Positions 31,361 to 41,995 of a stretch of 64,000 nucleotides of DNA are shown one piece after another (the first letter of the stretch is position 1; each line of letters opens with the position of its first letter). The position numbers and the translations under genes were made by a program. Source of the stretch: Massilia frigida (GTDB lineage Bacteria; Pseudomonadota; Gammaproteobacteria; Burkholderiales; Burkholderiaceae_D); assembly GCF_011682175.1 (NCBI RefSeq), contig NZ_WHJG01000013.1:100216-164215 (forward strand), in the 5' to 3' direction. Under the pieces are notes generated by a model, which saw only the letters and a program-made list of their open reading frames with translations, did not search any database and was not told where the DNA came from.

Positions 31361-32215
31361 CTATGATAGCAAGGCCTCGGGCGCCTGCACAGAAGGCACG
31401 TGAATCGCACTGTCGGCAAGGCGGCGCAGCAGGTGTCCGGCCGCGACCATGCCGAAGGTGGCGGTGACGACCATGCTCGATCCGAAGCCGGCGCAGTTCA
31501 GGCCGGTGATGCCCTCGCCATCGATGGCGCAGCTGTCGTCGCCTTCCGGGAGCGACACTGGTTCCATCGAAAATACGGCATCCACGTTGAACCTGGTTTT
31601 CAGGCTGCGCGGAAAGCCGTACTCGTTGCGCAAGCGCTTGCGCACCATCTTGAGCAGCGGCTCCTGTTCGGTCTTGGACAGGTCGCGCAGTTCGATCCGG
31701 GTCGGGTCGGTCTTGCCGCCGGCGCTACCGATGATCACCATCGGCAACTGGTGGTCGCGGCAGTAGGCGATCAGCGCGGCCTTGGCCTTGACGCTGTCGA
31801 TGGCGTCGACCACGTAGTCGTACTGGTGGGCACCGATCATCTGGTCGAGGTTGTCGGGATCGATGAACTCTTCGATCAGGTTGACCTTGCAGAAGGGATT
31901 GATCTGGGCGATGCGTTCGGCCAGCGCGCCGATCTTGGCCTGGCCGATGGTGCCGCTCAAGGCCTGGATCTGGCGGTTGATGTTCGATTCGGCCACGTTG
32001 TCGAGGTCGATCAGGGTCAGTTGGCCGATGGCACTGCGGGCCAGCGCCTCGACGATCCAGGAACCGACGCCGCCGACGCCGATCACGCACACGTGGGCGC
32101 TGCGAAAACGCGCCAGCGCGGCCGGGCCGTACAGGCGGCCGATGCCGCCGAAACGGCGCTCGAAGTCGACCTCGCCCGATTCAGGAGGAAGTGGTGGGGT
32201 AGCGATGGTAGTCAT
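31361..32215 (-). CDS. tcdA: tRNA threonylcarbamoyladenosine dehydratase
   Basis: A 284-residue E1-like enzyme that cyclises t6A37 in tRNA to ct6A using ATP. Motifs: ERRFGGIGRLYG, the nucleotide-binding GVGGVGSWIVEAL, LIDLDNVAESNINRQ, DAIDSVKAKAAL and GSAGGKTDP. Length agrees with TcdA/CsdL. The C-terminal part has a GFGSSMVVTATFG membrane-like segment seen in the family. No CsdA/CsdE neighbours are present. Confidence 0.92.
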   Translation of the reverse strand: MTTIATPPLPPESGEVDFERRFGGIGRLYGPAALARFRSAHVCVIGVGGVGSWIVEALARSAIGQLTLIDLDNVAESNINRQIQALSGTIGQAKIGALAERIAQINPFCKVNLIEEFIDPDNLDQMIGAHQYDYVVDAIDSVKAKAALIAYCRDHQLPMVIIGSAGGKTDPTRIELRDLSKTEQEPLLKMVRKRLRNEYGFPRSLKTRFNVDAVFSMEPVSLPEGDDSCAIDGEGITGLNCAGFGSSMVVTATFGMVAAGHLLRRLADSAIHVPSVQAPEALLS

Positions 32216-32293
32216 GCCGCCATTTTAACGGACGCGGCCGGACAGACTGCTCTAAAATGACCGCTATGTTCCCAATGGCGTTGACGTCACCTC

Positions 32294-32383
32294 CGTCGTC
32301 CCCGCGCAGGCGGGGACCCAAGTTGGTCGAGCCGCCGGTGCTTGCGCAACGGACTTGGGTTCCCGCCTGCGCGGGACCGACGG
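32294..32383. repeat. Paired palindromic (REP-like) element
   Basis: Two inverted arms, 32294-32324 and 32353-32382, pair with each other (GGGGACCCAAGTT against ACTTGGGTTCCC), and each arm contains its own CCCGCGCAGGCGGG-type palindrome. This is the architecture of REP/BIME-type intergenic repeats. It lies between tcdA and the hemerythrin-PdxH gene. Confidence 0.85.
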
Positions 32384-32464
32384 TGTTGAGTGCAACGATC
32401 AGCTCGAAAGGGCTGGTGTCAACGCCAATACGGTATTTGCCACCAGCCACAAGCGAGAATCCCC

Positions 32465-33670
32465 ATGAGCTACGCCCTGCCCGACAGCGCCCCCGGTTTC
32501 GACCAGCCGATCGCGGTGCTGAAACACTGCCACGACCGCATCCGCAAACAGCTGGCGACCCTGGAAAAACTGGTGCCGCACCTGGCCAGCCACGGCGCCG
32601 ACGAGGAGGCGCGCCAGGCCGCGCGCGCGGTGATGAAATATTTCGACCTGGCCGCGCCCCTGCATCACGAAGATGAAGAACAGAACCTGGTGCCGATGCT
32701 CACGGCCAGCGCCAGCGGGGCCGACGCCGAGCTGCTGGCCCAGCTCGTCCCCGGCATCCTCGACGAACACCGCCAGATGGATGGCATGTGGCAAGCGCTG
32801 CACGAGCAACTGAGCGCGATTGCGGACGGCAGCGCCGCCGTGCTGCGCGCGCATGAGGTGCAGCGTTTCGCCGAAACTTACCGCGCCCACATGGAGCGCG
32901 AGGAAGGCCATATCGCGCCGATGGCCAAGCGCCTGTTCAGCCCCGACCAGATGGCCACGCTGGGCCAGGCGATGCAGCAGCGGCGCGGCATCGTCCCGGC
33001 CGCCACCGTGGCGGCGCCCGCCAGCGCCACCGGCGACGCCGTGGCCAGCCTGCGCAAGGATTACGGCCAGGCCAGCCTGAACGAGGGCGATGTGGCGGAC
33101 GATCCGTTCGTGCAATTTACGACCTGGTTCGAGGAAGCGCTCAAGGCCCAGGTCAACGAGCCGAACGCGATGAGCGTGGCGACCGTGGACGACCAGGGCC
33201 GGCCGACCTCGCGCATCGTGCTGATCAAGCAGTTCGATCCGCGCGGCTTTACCTGGTACACCAACTACCACAGCCAGAAGGGGCGCCAGCTGGCCGCCAA
33301 CCCGCATGCGGCATTACTGTTCTTTTGGACGGAACTAGAACGCCAGATCCGGATCGAAGGAAGAGTGGAGCGCACTTCTGCGGAGGAAAGCGACAAATAT
33401 TTTCATAGCCGGCCGCTGAAAAGCCGGCTGGCTGCGATTGCGTCGGCGCAAAGCGAGCCGATCGCCAATCGTGGCGCGCTGGAACAGCATTACGAGGCAG
33501 TAGCCAAGCAATACGGCGAGGAGCCGCCACGTCCCGACAACTGGGGCGGCTTCCGCCTGGTACCTGAACGAATCGAGTTCTGGCAGGGACGCCGCTCGCG
33601 CTTTCACGACCGCATCGTGTACACGCTGCAAAGCGATGGCAGCTGGGCACGCGAGCGCTTGCAACCTTAG
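32465..33670 (+). CDS. pdxH: Hemerythrin (HHE) - pyridoxamine 5'-phosphate oxidase fusion
   Basis: A 401-residue single open frame with two domains. Residues 10-160 are a hemerythrin-like four-helix diiron domain: CHDRIRKQ, a [10 protein letters not shown] pair, LDEHRQMDG and HMEREEGHI hold the metal-ligand His/Glu positions. After an Ala/Pro linker (about 180-200), residues 200-401 are a complete PdxH, making PLP from PNP or PMP with FMN and O2: [20 protein letters not shown] (key part), [21 protein letters not shown] and the final RFHDRIVY. PdxH is normally a stand-alone protein of about 210 residues. Both halves look intact; joining an O2/iron-binding module to an O2-using oxidase suggests sensing or protection. 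Confidence 0.88.
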   Translation: MSYALPDSAPGFDQPIAVLKHCHDRIRKQLATLEKLVPHLASHGADEEARQAARAVMKYFDLAAPLHHEDEEQNLVPMLTASASGADAELLAQLVPGILDEHRQMDGMWQALHEQLSAIADGSAAVLRAHEVQRFAETYRAHMEREEGHIAPMAKRLFSPDQMATLGQAMQQRRGIVPAATVAAPASATGDAVASLRKDYGQASLNEGDVADDPFVQFTTWFEEALKAQVNEPNAMSVATVDDQGRPTSRIVLIKQFDPRGFTWYTNYHSQKGRQLAANPHAALLFFWTELERQIRIEGRVERTSAEESDKYFHSRPLKSRLAAIASAQSEPIANRGALEQHYEAVAKQYGEEPPRPDNWGGFRLVPERIEFWQGRRSRFHDRIVYTLQSDGSWARERLQP

Positions 33671-33718
33671 CAGGACGTGTGCGCGCACACGAGCCTGCCG
33701 CTATTGCCGGAGGTGTGC

Positions 33719-34939
33719 GTGTTCAACCAGATCAGACTGAGGGCCTGGAGCGAAGGCTTGCGCAGCCAGCCTTCCCTGCCCCTGCGGGTGGAGCTGTGGA
33801 ACGGTCAGCGCCTGGACTTTTCGCCCGATCCGCCGCGCGTGACGGTGCATGTGCCGCACGCGCGCGCGCTGCGCTATCTGCTCTCCCCATCGCTGTACAA
33901 CCTGGGCCGCGCGTACGTGGAAGGGGCGATCGATGTCAGCGGACGCGCCAGCGACATGATTGCCGTCGTCAACGCGCTGGCCGGCAACACGCGCGCGCCC
34001 CTGCCCGCACTCGGGCTGGGGCGCCTGCTCGGCGCGCTGGCGCGCAGCCACACGCGCAAGCGCGATGCCGCGGCGATACGCTATCACTACGATGTCTCCA
34101 ACGCGTTCTACGCCGCCTGGCTCGATCCGGGCATGGTGTATTCGTGCGCCTATTTCGAAAACGGCGCCGAAACGCTGGCCGAGGCGCAGGTAAGGAAGAT
34201 CGACCACATCCTCACCAAAATCGGCGTGCGCCCGGGCCACCGCCTGCTCGATATCGGCTGCGGCTGGGGTGCGCTGGCGATCCGGGCGGCCCAGCGCTAC
34301 GGGGCGCGCTGCGTCGGCATCACCCTGTCCGACAACCAGGCCAGGCTGGCGCGCGAGCAGGTCGAACGCGCCGGTCTGGGCGGGCTGGTCGAGATCCGCC
34401 TGCAGGATTACCGCGACGTCGGCGGGCAGTTCGACCGCATCACCAGCGTCGGCATGTTCGAGCATGTGGGCGTGCGCCAGCTGCCCGCGTATTTCCGCCG
34501 CATGGCCACCCTGCTCGCGCCCGACGGCGTGGCGATGAACCACGGGCTGACCACGACCGACGTGGACAGCCATGGCGCGCCGCACGGGGGCGGCGAATTC
34601 ATCAGCCGGTATGTGTTCCCGTACGGGGAGCTGGCGCACCTGGGCACGGTGATCAAGGCGATGCAGGAAGGCGGGCTGGAGGTGCGCGACGTGGAAAACC
34701 TGCGGCGCCACTATGCGCGCACGTGCGCCATGTGGAGCGACAATTTCGAGGCGCACGCGGAGCGCATCAAGCAGTTGACCGATGCGCGGCGCTTTCGCAT
34801 CTGGCAAGTGTATCTGGCGGGCTGCACGCACGCGTTCACGCACGACTGGATCAGTTTGTATCAGGTGGTGTGCGGCAAGGCGGGGCGCGATCCGGCTGCG
34901 ATACCATGGTCGCGGCGCTATATGTACGCGCAGGCGTGA
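33719..34939 (+). CDS. cfa: Cyclopropane-fatty-acyl-phospholipid synthase
   Basis: A 406-residue SAM-dependent enzyme that adds a methylene bridge to unsaturated acyl chains in membrane phospholipids. IRYHYDVSNAFYAAWLDP and YSCAYFENGAETLAEAQ are CFA hallmarks; SAM binds at LLDIGCGWGALAIRA, and GITLSDNQ, FDRITSVGMFEHVG and FISRYVFPYGEL follow. A GTG start at 33719 follows GGAGGT by four bases; another GTG at 33677 would add 14 residues. It lies 48 bp after pdxH and may be co-transcribed. Confidence 0.88.
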   Translation: MFNQIRLRAWSEGLRSQPSLPLRVELWNGQRLDFSPDPPRVTVHVPHARALRYLLSPSLYNLGRAYVEGAIDVSGRASDMIAVVNALAGNTRAPLPALGLGRLLGALARSHTRKRDAAAIRYHYDVSNAFYAAWLDPGMVYSCAYFENGAETLAEAQVRKIDHILTKIGVRPGHRLLDIGCGWGALAIRAAQRYGARCVGITLSDNQARLAREQVERAGLGGLVEIRLQDYRDVGGQFDRITSVGMFEHVGVRQLPAYFRRMATLLAPDGVAMNHGLTTTDVDSHGAPHGGGEFISRYVFPYGELAHLGTVIKAMQEGGLEVRDVENLRRHYARTCAMWSDNFEAHAERIKQLTDARRFRIWQVYLAGCTHAFTHDWISLYQVVCGKAGRDPAAIPWSRRYMYAQA

Positions 34940-35120
34940 GGCGGCGGCGATCCTGCATGCCGCGCGCCTGGCGCCGCCGTGCGGGGGCTTGCCACCGAAG
35001 CGCGTGCGTCGAAGCCATGCTTGCCCATGAAGCCCAGGTCGGCCACGCGCGCTCGCTTGCCCGGGAGCGCGGCCGGCCACAGCGGGCCTGTGTCAGCCCC
35101 GCCTTGTCAGGCCGGCCGGC

Positions 35121-35474
35121 TCATTTCGGTTTGAGCTTCGCGTTTTTGGCGGCATCGTCGTCGCCCGGGCGCACCGGCATCCTGGAATCGGACGAGAAAG
35201 GCCGGTTTTCATGCGATTCCTGCTCCTCGCCCGGCAGCGCCCTTGGCTGCTCGCCCTGTGCCTGCGGTGCCGCATGCGCCATGTCATGAACCACCAGGCA
35301 GGCCAGCCCCGGTACCGCGTTAAGCGGGACGTAGGCATTGTTCGCGCCGAGCGATACGACGTTATAAACCGGAACGACGCTGACATCCTTGCCCAGTACC
35401 GATTTGATGTGTGCCGATTGCTCGCTGCTCAGGGCCAGCCATCCGGCCGGGAAGAATAACTCTGATGTATTCAC
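35121..35474 (-). CDS. 117-residue protein with leader-like N-terminus, unknown function
   Basis: Starts with GTG at 35474 after an AGGGAG site. Residues 13-35 (LALSSEQSAHIKSVLG, then VSVVP) align with residues 8-33 of the collagen-like protein encoded at 36227-37015: LAL, a shared Gln, Ile, Gly and a VP ending match with a two-residue gap. The C-terminal half is hydrophilic and Pro/Glu/Asp/Lys-rich, probably disordered. No signal peptide or membrane helix. It lies 26 bp downstream of the oxygenase gene, so it is probably in its operon and may be a small substrate or partner. Confidence 0.65.
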   Translation of the reverse strand: MNTSELFFPAGWLALSSEQSAHIKSVLGKDVSVVPVYNVVSLGANNAYVPLNAVPGLACLVVHDMAHAAPQAQGEQPRALPGEEQESHENRPFSSDSRMPVRPGDDDAAKNAKLKPK

Positions 35475-35500
35475 TATGATGCTCCCTTTTTATGTGGTTT

Positions 35501-36058
35501 TTAATAGGTGGTATTGAAGAAGAACGTCTGGAACAGGCGGCCGTTTTCCTTGGTGTCGCCAAAATGGCCCCGGCTACAGTGAAAGCGCTGGCCGCGAAAC
35601 AGAATCAGGCGGTTGAAGCGGTTGCCGATCTGGTCGGTGACCAGCCAGCGGTCCCAGACGCCCGCGTCGGTGTCGCATTGGCGGCGCTGGGCATCATCGG
35701 CCGGATACGTCTCGTTGCCGGTCTGGTGATGCCTGAAGAAGGCGGTGCCGGCTGACGGGGGAGCGTTCGGCGTCAGGTACAGCACGCCGGACCAGGTGGT
35801 CGTGTGATCGGCATGCACCCAGGTGCGGTCGGTGGCGACACTGAACTGGAACGCGCCGTTGTAGGTATCGCGCGGCCAGTACGTGATCGGCAGTCCTACC
35901 ACCGATTGAATTGCCGCCGCCAGTTCGTCGTGCAGGAAGGCCTGCGTGCGCGCACCCGGATAATTTCCCTTGACCGAGAAATCCTGGCGCAGGGCAAACG
36001 CACGCACGCCCAGTGGGTCCTGATAAAAATCGTCGGTGACGATGATCGATTCGCGCAT
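35501..36058 (-). CDS. DUF6445-like 2OG-Fe(II) oxygenase
   Basis: A 185-residue protein with an N-terminal DDFYQDPLGVRAFAL, then WVHADHTTTWSGVLYL carrying the HxD iron motif (H82, D84), and LILFRGQRFHCSRGHFGD with the distal His (about H160) and a GRLFQTFFF strand whose Arg could bind 2-oxoglutarate. The layout agrees with DUF6445 and related prolyl-4-hydroxylase-like enzymes. It is placed between a collagen-like protein gene and a small gene with a related N-terminus; a protein-hydroxylating role is a fair hypothesis but not shown by sequence alone. Confidence 0.75.
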   Translation of the reverse strand: MRESIIVTDDFYQDPLGVRAFALRQDFSVKGNYPGARTQAFLHDELAAAIQSVVGLPITYWPRDTYNGAFQFSVATDRTWVHADHTTTWSGVLYLTPNAPPSAGTAFFRHHQTGNETYPADDAQRRQCDTDAGVWDRWLVTDQIGNRFNRLILFRGQRFHCSRGHFGDTKENGRLFQTFFFNTTY

Positions 36059-36148
36059 GGTTCACATCACAGTCTGTGCAACATCGCGCTGCTGTTCGGA
36101 GTACGGGCTGACATGATCTATCCTTCCGTGCAAGTATCGGTCAAGGAA

Positions 36149-36185
36149 CAAAAATGGCCTGGGCGATGCCGCATCACTCAGGCCA
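36149..36185 (-). terminator. Intrinsic terminator of the collagen-like gene
   Basis: On the minus strand a long hairpin (TGGCCTG paired with CAGGCCA around a GATGC/GCATC inner stem) is followed by five T's. It lies 42 bp after the collagen-like stop, separating that gene from the oxygenase. Confidence 0.8.
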
Positions 36186-36226
36186 CGCACGACGCGCTTA
36201 ACGGGCAAGCAGCACCCGTGCGCCTG

Positions 36227-37015
36227 TTAATACCCTTGGTAGCCTTGATATCCTTGCACGCCCGGGTAGCCCTGGAAGCCCTGCGCACCCTGGAAGCCCT
36301 GGGCGCCCTGGAAGCCTTGCGTACCCTGGAAGCCCTGTACACCCTGGAAGCCCGGGTAGCCCTGGAAGCCCTGGCCTTGCGCGCCCTGGAAGCCTTGCAC
36401 GCCCTGGAATGCCTGCGGCCCCTGGAAACCCTGCGCTCCCTGGAAGCCGACCATTGCCTGCGGCCCCTGGAAGCCCTGTTGTCCCACCGCGCCCTGGAAT
36501 CCTAACGGTCCCAGGAAGCCCTGCGGCCCCTGGAAGCCGACGAATGCCTGCGGCCCCTGGTACCCTTGCTGTCCTTGAACGCCCTGGAATGCGTAGGGAT
36601 TAAAGAAACCCGCCGGCCCCTGCATGCCCTGGAATCCGAAGGGTCCCAGGAAGCCCTGCGATCCCTGGAAGCCGAATACCGCCTGCGGTCCCTGGAAGCC
36701 CGTCGCCCCTACCGAGCTCTGGAATCCGAAGGGGCCCAGGAAGCCCTGGGCACCCTGGTAGCCCACCATCGATTGCGGCCCCTGGTATGCCTGCGCTCCC
36801 TGCACGCCCTGGAACGCCTGCGGTCCCTGCACGCCCTGGAATCCCTGGAAGCCTTGCGATCCCTGCACTCCCTGGACCGCCTGTGCGCCTTGCGCACCCT
36901 GAACGCCAGGGAAGTCGGGGACAATCCGGATCGACGTCATACGTTGCCCGCTGAGGGCGTGAATCTGACGAATCTGATCCTCATTCAGCGCTAACACCAT
37001 GCCTTGTTCATTCAT
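36227..37015 (-). CDS. Gln-rich collagen-like G-x-Q repeat protein
   Basis: 262 residues. GAGGAG lies 9 bp before the ATG at 37015. Residues 1-36 form a non-repetitive head (VLALNEDQIRQIHALSGQR, then a VPDFPG junction) similar to the start of the 117-residue protein nearby. The rest is almost only G-x-Q triplets (GVQ, GAQ, GFQ, GYQ, GPQ) with breaks such as GPFGFQ and GPAGFF. Gly in every third position is the collagen pattern, yet Gln replaces Pro/Lys in the Y position and aromatic residues are very frequent in X. No signal peptide or anchor is visible. Function unknown; neighbours suggest an oxygenase-modified structural protein. Confidence 0.8.
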   Translation of the reverse strand: MNEQGMVLALNEDQIRQIHALSGQRMTSIRIVPDFPGVQGAQGAQAVQGVQGSQGFQGFQGVQGPQAFQGVQGAQAYQGPQSMVGYQGAQGFLGPFGFQSSVGATGFQGPQAVFGFQGSQGFLGPFGFQGMQGPAGFFNPYAFQGVQGQQGYQGPQAFVGFQGPQGFLGPLGFQGAVGQQGFQGPQAMVGFQGAQGFQGPQAFQGVQGFQGAQGQGFQGYPGFQGVQGFQGTQGFQGAQGFQGAQGFQGYPGVQGYQGYQGY

Positions 37016-37309
37016 GTCCGTGCACTCCTCTAGATTTGAAAAAAACCAAAAATGACGCGTTGAGAAAAATTGGCCGTGACCCGAAACTCCTACGGAGCCT
37101 CGGGCAACGATAAGCAGCCTTGGCAAGCAGATCCGAGGCTGATACAGCATCGTGCTCAATCCCGAGAGCAGTAGGCGTGAGTCAGAATAAGCTGCCGGCG
37201 TTGCCGGGGAACCTGACGATTCGTATAGGGCCGCCCCTATCCGATCGAACAGGCGACATGCGTTGAAAAAGGAGATGAATCGGACAACGATGGGAGAAAT
37301 TCGCCGGCG
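37016..37309. other. Upstream region of the collagen-like gene
   Basis: 294 bp with the SD of the collagen-like gene at its left edge (GAGGAG on the minus strand) and an AT-rich stretch at 37030-37075. No other feature recognised. Confidence 0.5.
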
Positions 37310-39586
<2,277 letters not shown>

Positions 39587-39590
39587 GGCC

Positions 39591-40673
39591 TCAGGCCGCG
39601 TCCTGGCGGTCGGCGTCGCGGAAGCGGGCGCGGATCTCCAGCACGGCCGGCCAGCGGCGCAGCAGCGCGTCCACGCAGCGGGGGTCGAAATGGCTGCCGC
39701 TATTGTCGACCAGGTAGGTGCGCGCCGCGTCCAGGGTCCAGGCCTTCTTGTACGGGCGCACGCTGGTCAGGGCGTCGAACACGTCGGCCACGGCGACGAT
39801 GCGCCCCTCCAGCGCAATGGCCTCGCCCGCCAGGCCGTTGGGATAACCCTCGCCGTCGAAGCGCTCGTGATGGGTGTGGGCGATCACGGCGGCCAGCTGC
39901 AGCATGCCCGCTTCGCTGGCCTTGAGGATGTTGTAGCCGATCGCCGCGTGCTGGCGCATGACGACCATCTCGTCGGGCGTCAGGCGGCCCGGCTTGAGCA
40001 GGATATGGTCGGGTGTGCCGACCTTGCCGATATCGTGCATGGGCGCGGCGTTGAGGATGCATTCCTGCTCCTGGCTCGACAGGCCCAGCTCGGCCGCGAT
40101 CAGGCAGGAGTAATGCGCCATGCGCTGGATGTGGGCGCCCGTTTCGGGGTCGCGAAATTCCGAGGCGCGGCACAGCAGCAAGATGGTTTCCTGTTCGCGC
40201 GCGCGCAGTTCTGCGGTGGCCTTGCCCACTTCGCTGGCCAGCCAGCTGGCGCGGCTTTGCAGGGCCAAGGTGGCGCGCCGCAGTTCGAGCATGTTGCGGG
40301 TGCGCGCCAGGAATTCGACCTTGTCGATCGGCTTGATCAGAAAATCGTTGGCGCCGTTTTCCAGCGCGCGGTGGCGGATTTCCACATCCTGGCTGGCCGT
40401 GACCATCAGCACCGGCGGGCGCGCGCGCGCGTCGCCTAGCGCGTCGCCTAGCGCGTCGCCTAGCGCGTCGCCTAGCGCGGCGATGAAGTCGAGGCCATTC
40501 AGGTCCGGCATCAGGTAGTCGAGCACCAGCAAATCGCAGGGATGCTCGCGGCACCACGCCAGCGCTTCGCGCGCCGACTGGAAGGCCACCGTCTCGACCC
40601 CGGGGAGCTTTTCCATCAGGCGCGACATCAGCACCAGATTGATGTGCGTGTCGTCGACGATCACTACCTTCAT
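39591..40673 (-). CDS. RpfG-like response regulator with HD-GYP domain
   Basis: A 360-residue protein. N-terminal receiver (MKVVIVDDTHINLVLM, phosphorylated Asp in LLVLDYLMPDLNG) and C-terminal HD-GYP domain: MHDIGKVGTPDHILLKPG, HHERFDGEGYPNGL and ADVFDALTSVRPYKKAW keep the metal ligands and the GYP motif, so c-di-GMP hydrolysis is expected. In the receiver, between beta 3 and beta 4, four repeats of ALGD come from a 12-bp tandem repeat (40429-40476), lengthening the loop. Forms an operon with the downstream hybrid kinase. Confidence 0.92.
   Translation of the reverse strand: MKVVIVDDTHINLVLMSRLMEKLPGVETVAFQSAREALAWCREHPCDLLVLDYLMPDLNGLDFIAALGDALGDALGDALGDARARPPVLMVTASQDVEIRHRALENGANDFLIKPIDKVEFLARTRNMLELRRATLALQSRASWLASEVGKATAELRAREQETILLLCRASEFRDPETGAHIQRMAHYSCLIAAELGLSSQEQECILNAAPMHDIGKVGTPDHILLKPGRLTPDEMVVMRQHAAIGYNILKASEAGMLQLAAVIAHTHHERFDGEGYPNGLAGEAIALEGRIVAVADVFDALTSVRPYKKAWTLDAARTYLVDNSGSHFDPRCVDALLRRWPAVLEIRARFRDADRQDAA
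40429..40476. repeat. 12-bp tandem repeat, four exact copies
   Basis: GCGTCGCCTAGC repeated four times with no mismatch, inside the HD-GYP regulator gene. The same 12-bp family occurs at 58651-58698. Confidence 0.95.
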
Positions 40674-40709
40674 GGCAATTCCCGGGTTACGAGGTGGTGC
40701 TGGCGGGCG

Positions 40710-41249
40710 TCACGTGAGCCGCCCGGCGAAGGTGGCCAGGAACTTGCTGACCTTGGGCGCCACCACCAGCGCGCAATAGCCCTGCAGCGGGTGGCGGCTG
40801 AAATAGTTCTGGTGCTCGTCTTCGGCCTTGTGCCAGGTCCCCGCCGGCTGCACCTGGGTGACGATCGGCGCGTCCCAGACGCAAGCCATTTCGGCGATCA
40901 CCTGGCGCGCGGTCGCTTCCTGCTCGGGCGAATCGACGAAAATGATGGAGCGGTATTGGGGGCCGACATCGTTGCCCTGGCGGTTCAGGGTGGTCGGATC
41001 GTGGGTCGTGAAGAAGATTTCAAGCAAGTCGTGGTACTCGATGGCGCCCGCGTCGAACACGATGCGCACCACTTCGGCATGCCCGGTGGCACCGGCGCAG
41101 ACCTGTTCGTAGGTCGGATTGTCTTCCTGCCCGCCCATGTAACCGGACTCGACCTTGAGCACGCCGCGCGCTTCCAGGAACACCGCTTCGAGGCACCAAA
41201 AGCAGCCGCCGCCCAGAATGGCTACTTGCGTGGCAGATTGCTTGGTCAT
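40710..41249 (-). CDS. msrA: Peptide methionine sulfoxide reductase A
   Basis: A 179-residue enzyme reducing methionine-S-sulfoxide. The GGGCFWCLEAVF motif carries the catalytic Cys and the family-typical FWC; SGYMGG, YEQVCAGATGHAEVV and EIFFTTHDPT follow, then YRSIIF. The ATG at 41249 gives the usual length; the long upstream frame to 41618 is not supported. Alone on its strand, divergent from the flavin reductase. Confidence 0.94.
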   Translation of the reverse strand: MTKQSATQVAILGGGCFWCLEAVFLEARGVLKVESGYMGGQEDNPTYEQVCAGATGHAEVVRIVFDAGAIEYHDLLEIFFTTHDPTTLNRQGNDVGPQYRSIIFVDSPEQEATARQVIAEMACVWDAPIVTQVQPAGTWHKAEDEHQNYFSRHPLQGYCALVVAPKVSKFLATFAGRLT

Positions 41250-41391
41250 GGCGCACCCCGCTGGCTTATTGATATGGGATAACTGTAACGCAAAGCGCTC
41301 CCGCATGCACCTGCAATCGGTCCGGCCGGAGGCGCCGGAACAGCCCGGGAGCGCCAAAATTTGGCATAATGGCATAAACCACAGGGCAATA

Positions 41392-41901
41392 ATGAACACT
41401 AGCTCACCCCGCGCCGATACGCGCGCATTCGACACGGCGCAATTTCGCCAGGCATTGTCGCAGTTTGCCACCGGCGTCACCGTGATCACGACGCGCCTGG
41501 CCGACGGCAGCTTCCGTGGCTTGACGGCCAGTTCCTTCAATTCGGTCTCGCTCGACCCGCCGCTGGTATTGTGGAGCCTTGGCAACATCGCCAACAGCTT
41601 GCCCATCTTCAGCGGCAACTCGCATTACGTCATCAATGTGCTCGGCGCCGACCAGGCCCATCTGGCGCAGCGCTTTTCCAAGCGCAGCGAAAATCCGTTC
41701 GGCGACATTGAATACGAGCTCTCGCGCACCGGCCAGCCCATCTTGAAGGGCGTGTCGGCGTGGTTCGAGTGCCACAACCGCAGCCGCTATCCCGAGGGCG
41801 ACCACGTGATTTTCGTGGGCGAAGTCGAAGAATGCGCGGTGCAGCCGCAAGCCTCGCTCATTTTTCACTGCGGGCAATTCGGCAGCACCCAAACGCGGTA
41901 A
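41392..41901 (+). CDS. Flavin reductase-like domain protein
   Basis: A 169-residue FMN-binding split-barrel protein: [40 protein letters not shown] and the C-terminal [10 protein letters not shown] match the flavin-reductase (HpaC/RutF-like) family. Such proteins supply reduced flavin to two-component monooxygenases. No monooxygenase is nearby, so the partner is unknown. Upstream of gcdH. Confidence 0.85.
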   Translation: MNTSSPRADTRAFDTAQFRQALSQFATGVTVITTRLADGSFRGLTASSFNSVSLDPPLVLWSLGNIANSLPIFSGNSHYVINVLGADQAHLAQRFSKRSENPFGDIEYELSRTGQPILKGVSAWFECHNRSRYPEGDHVIFVGEVEECAVQPQASLIFHCGQFGSTQTR

Positions 41902-41995
41902 AATCGGCACTATCCCCAAAAAGCAGTCTATACAAGTTTGGTTTATCCAACCATCCCACCATGCGTCATTAATTAAAACAGAGACAGGAACCGCC

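Noticed and set aside
36227..37015. Repeats of the collagen-like gene as a CRISPR array
   Set aside because: The units are contiguous in-frame G-x-Q codons without spacers; a coding repeat.
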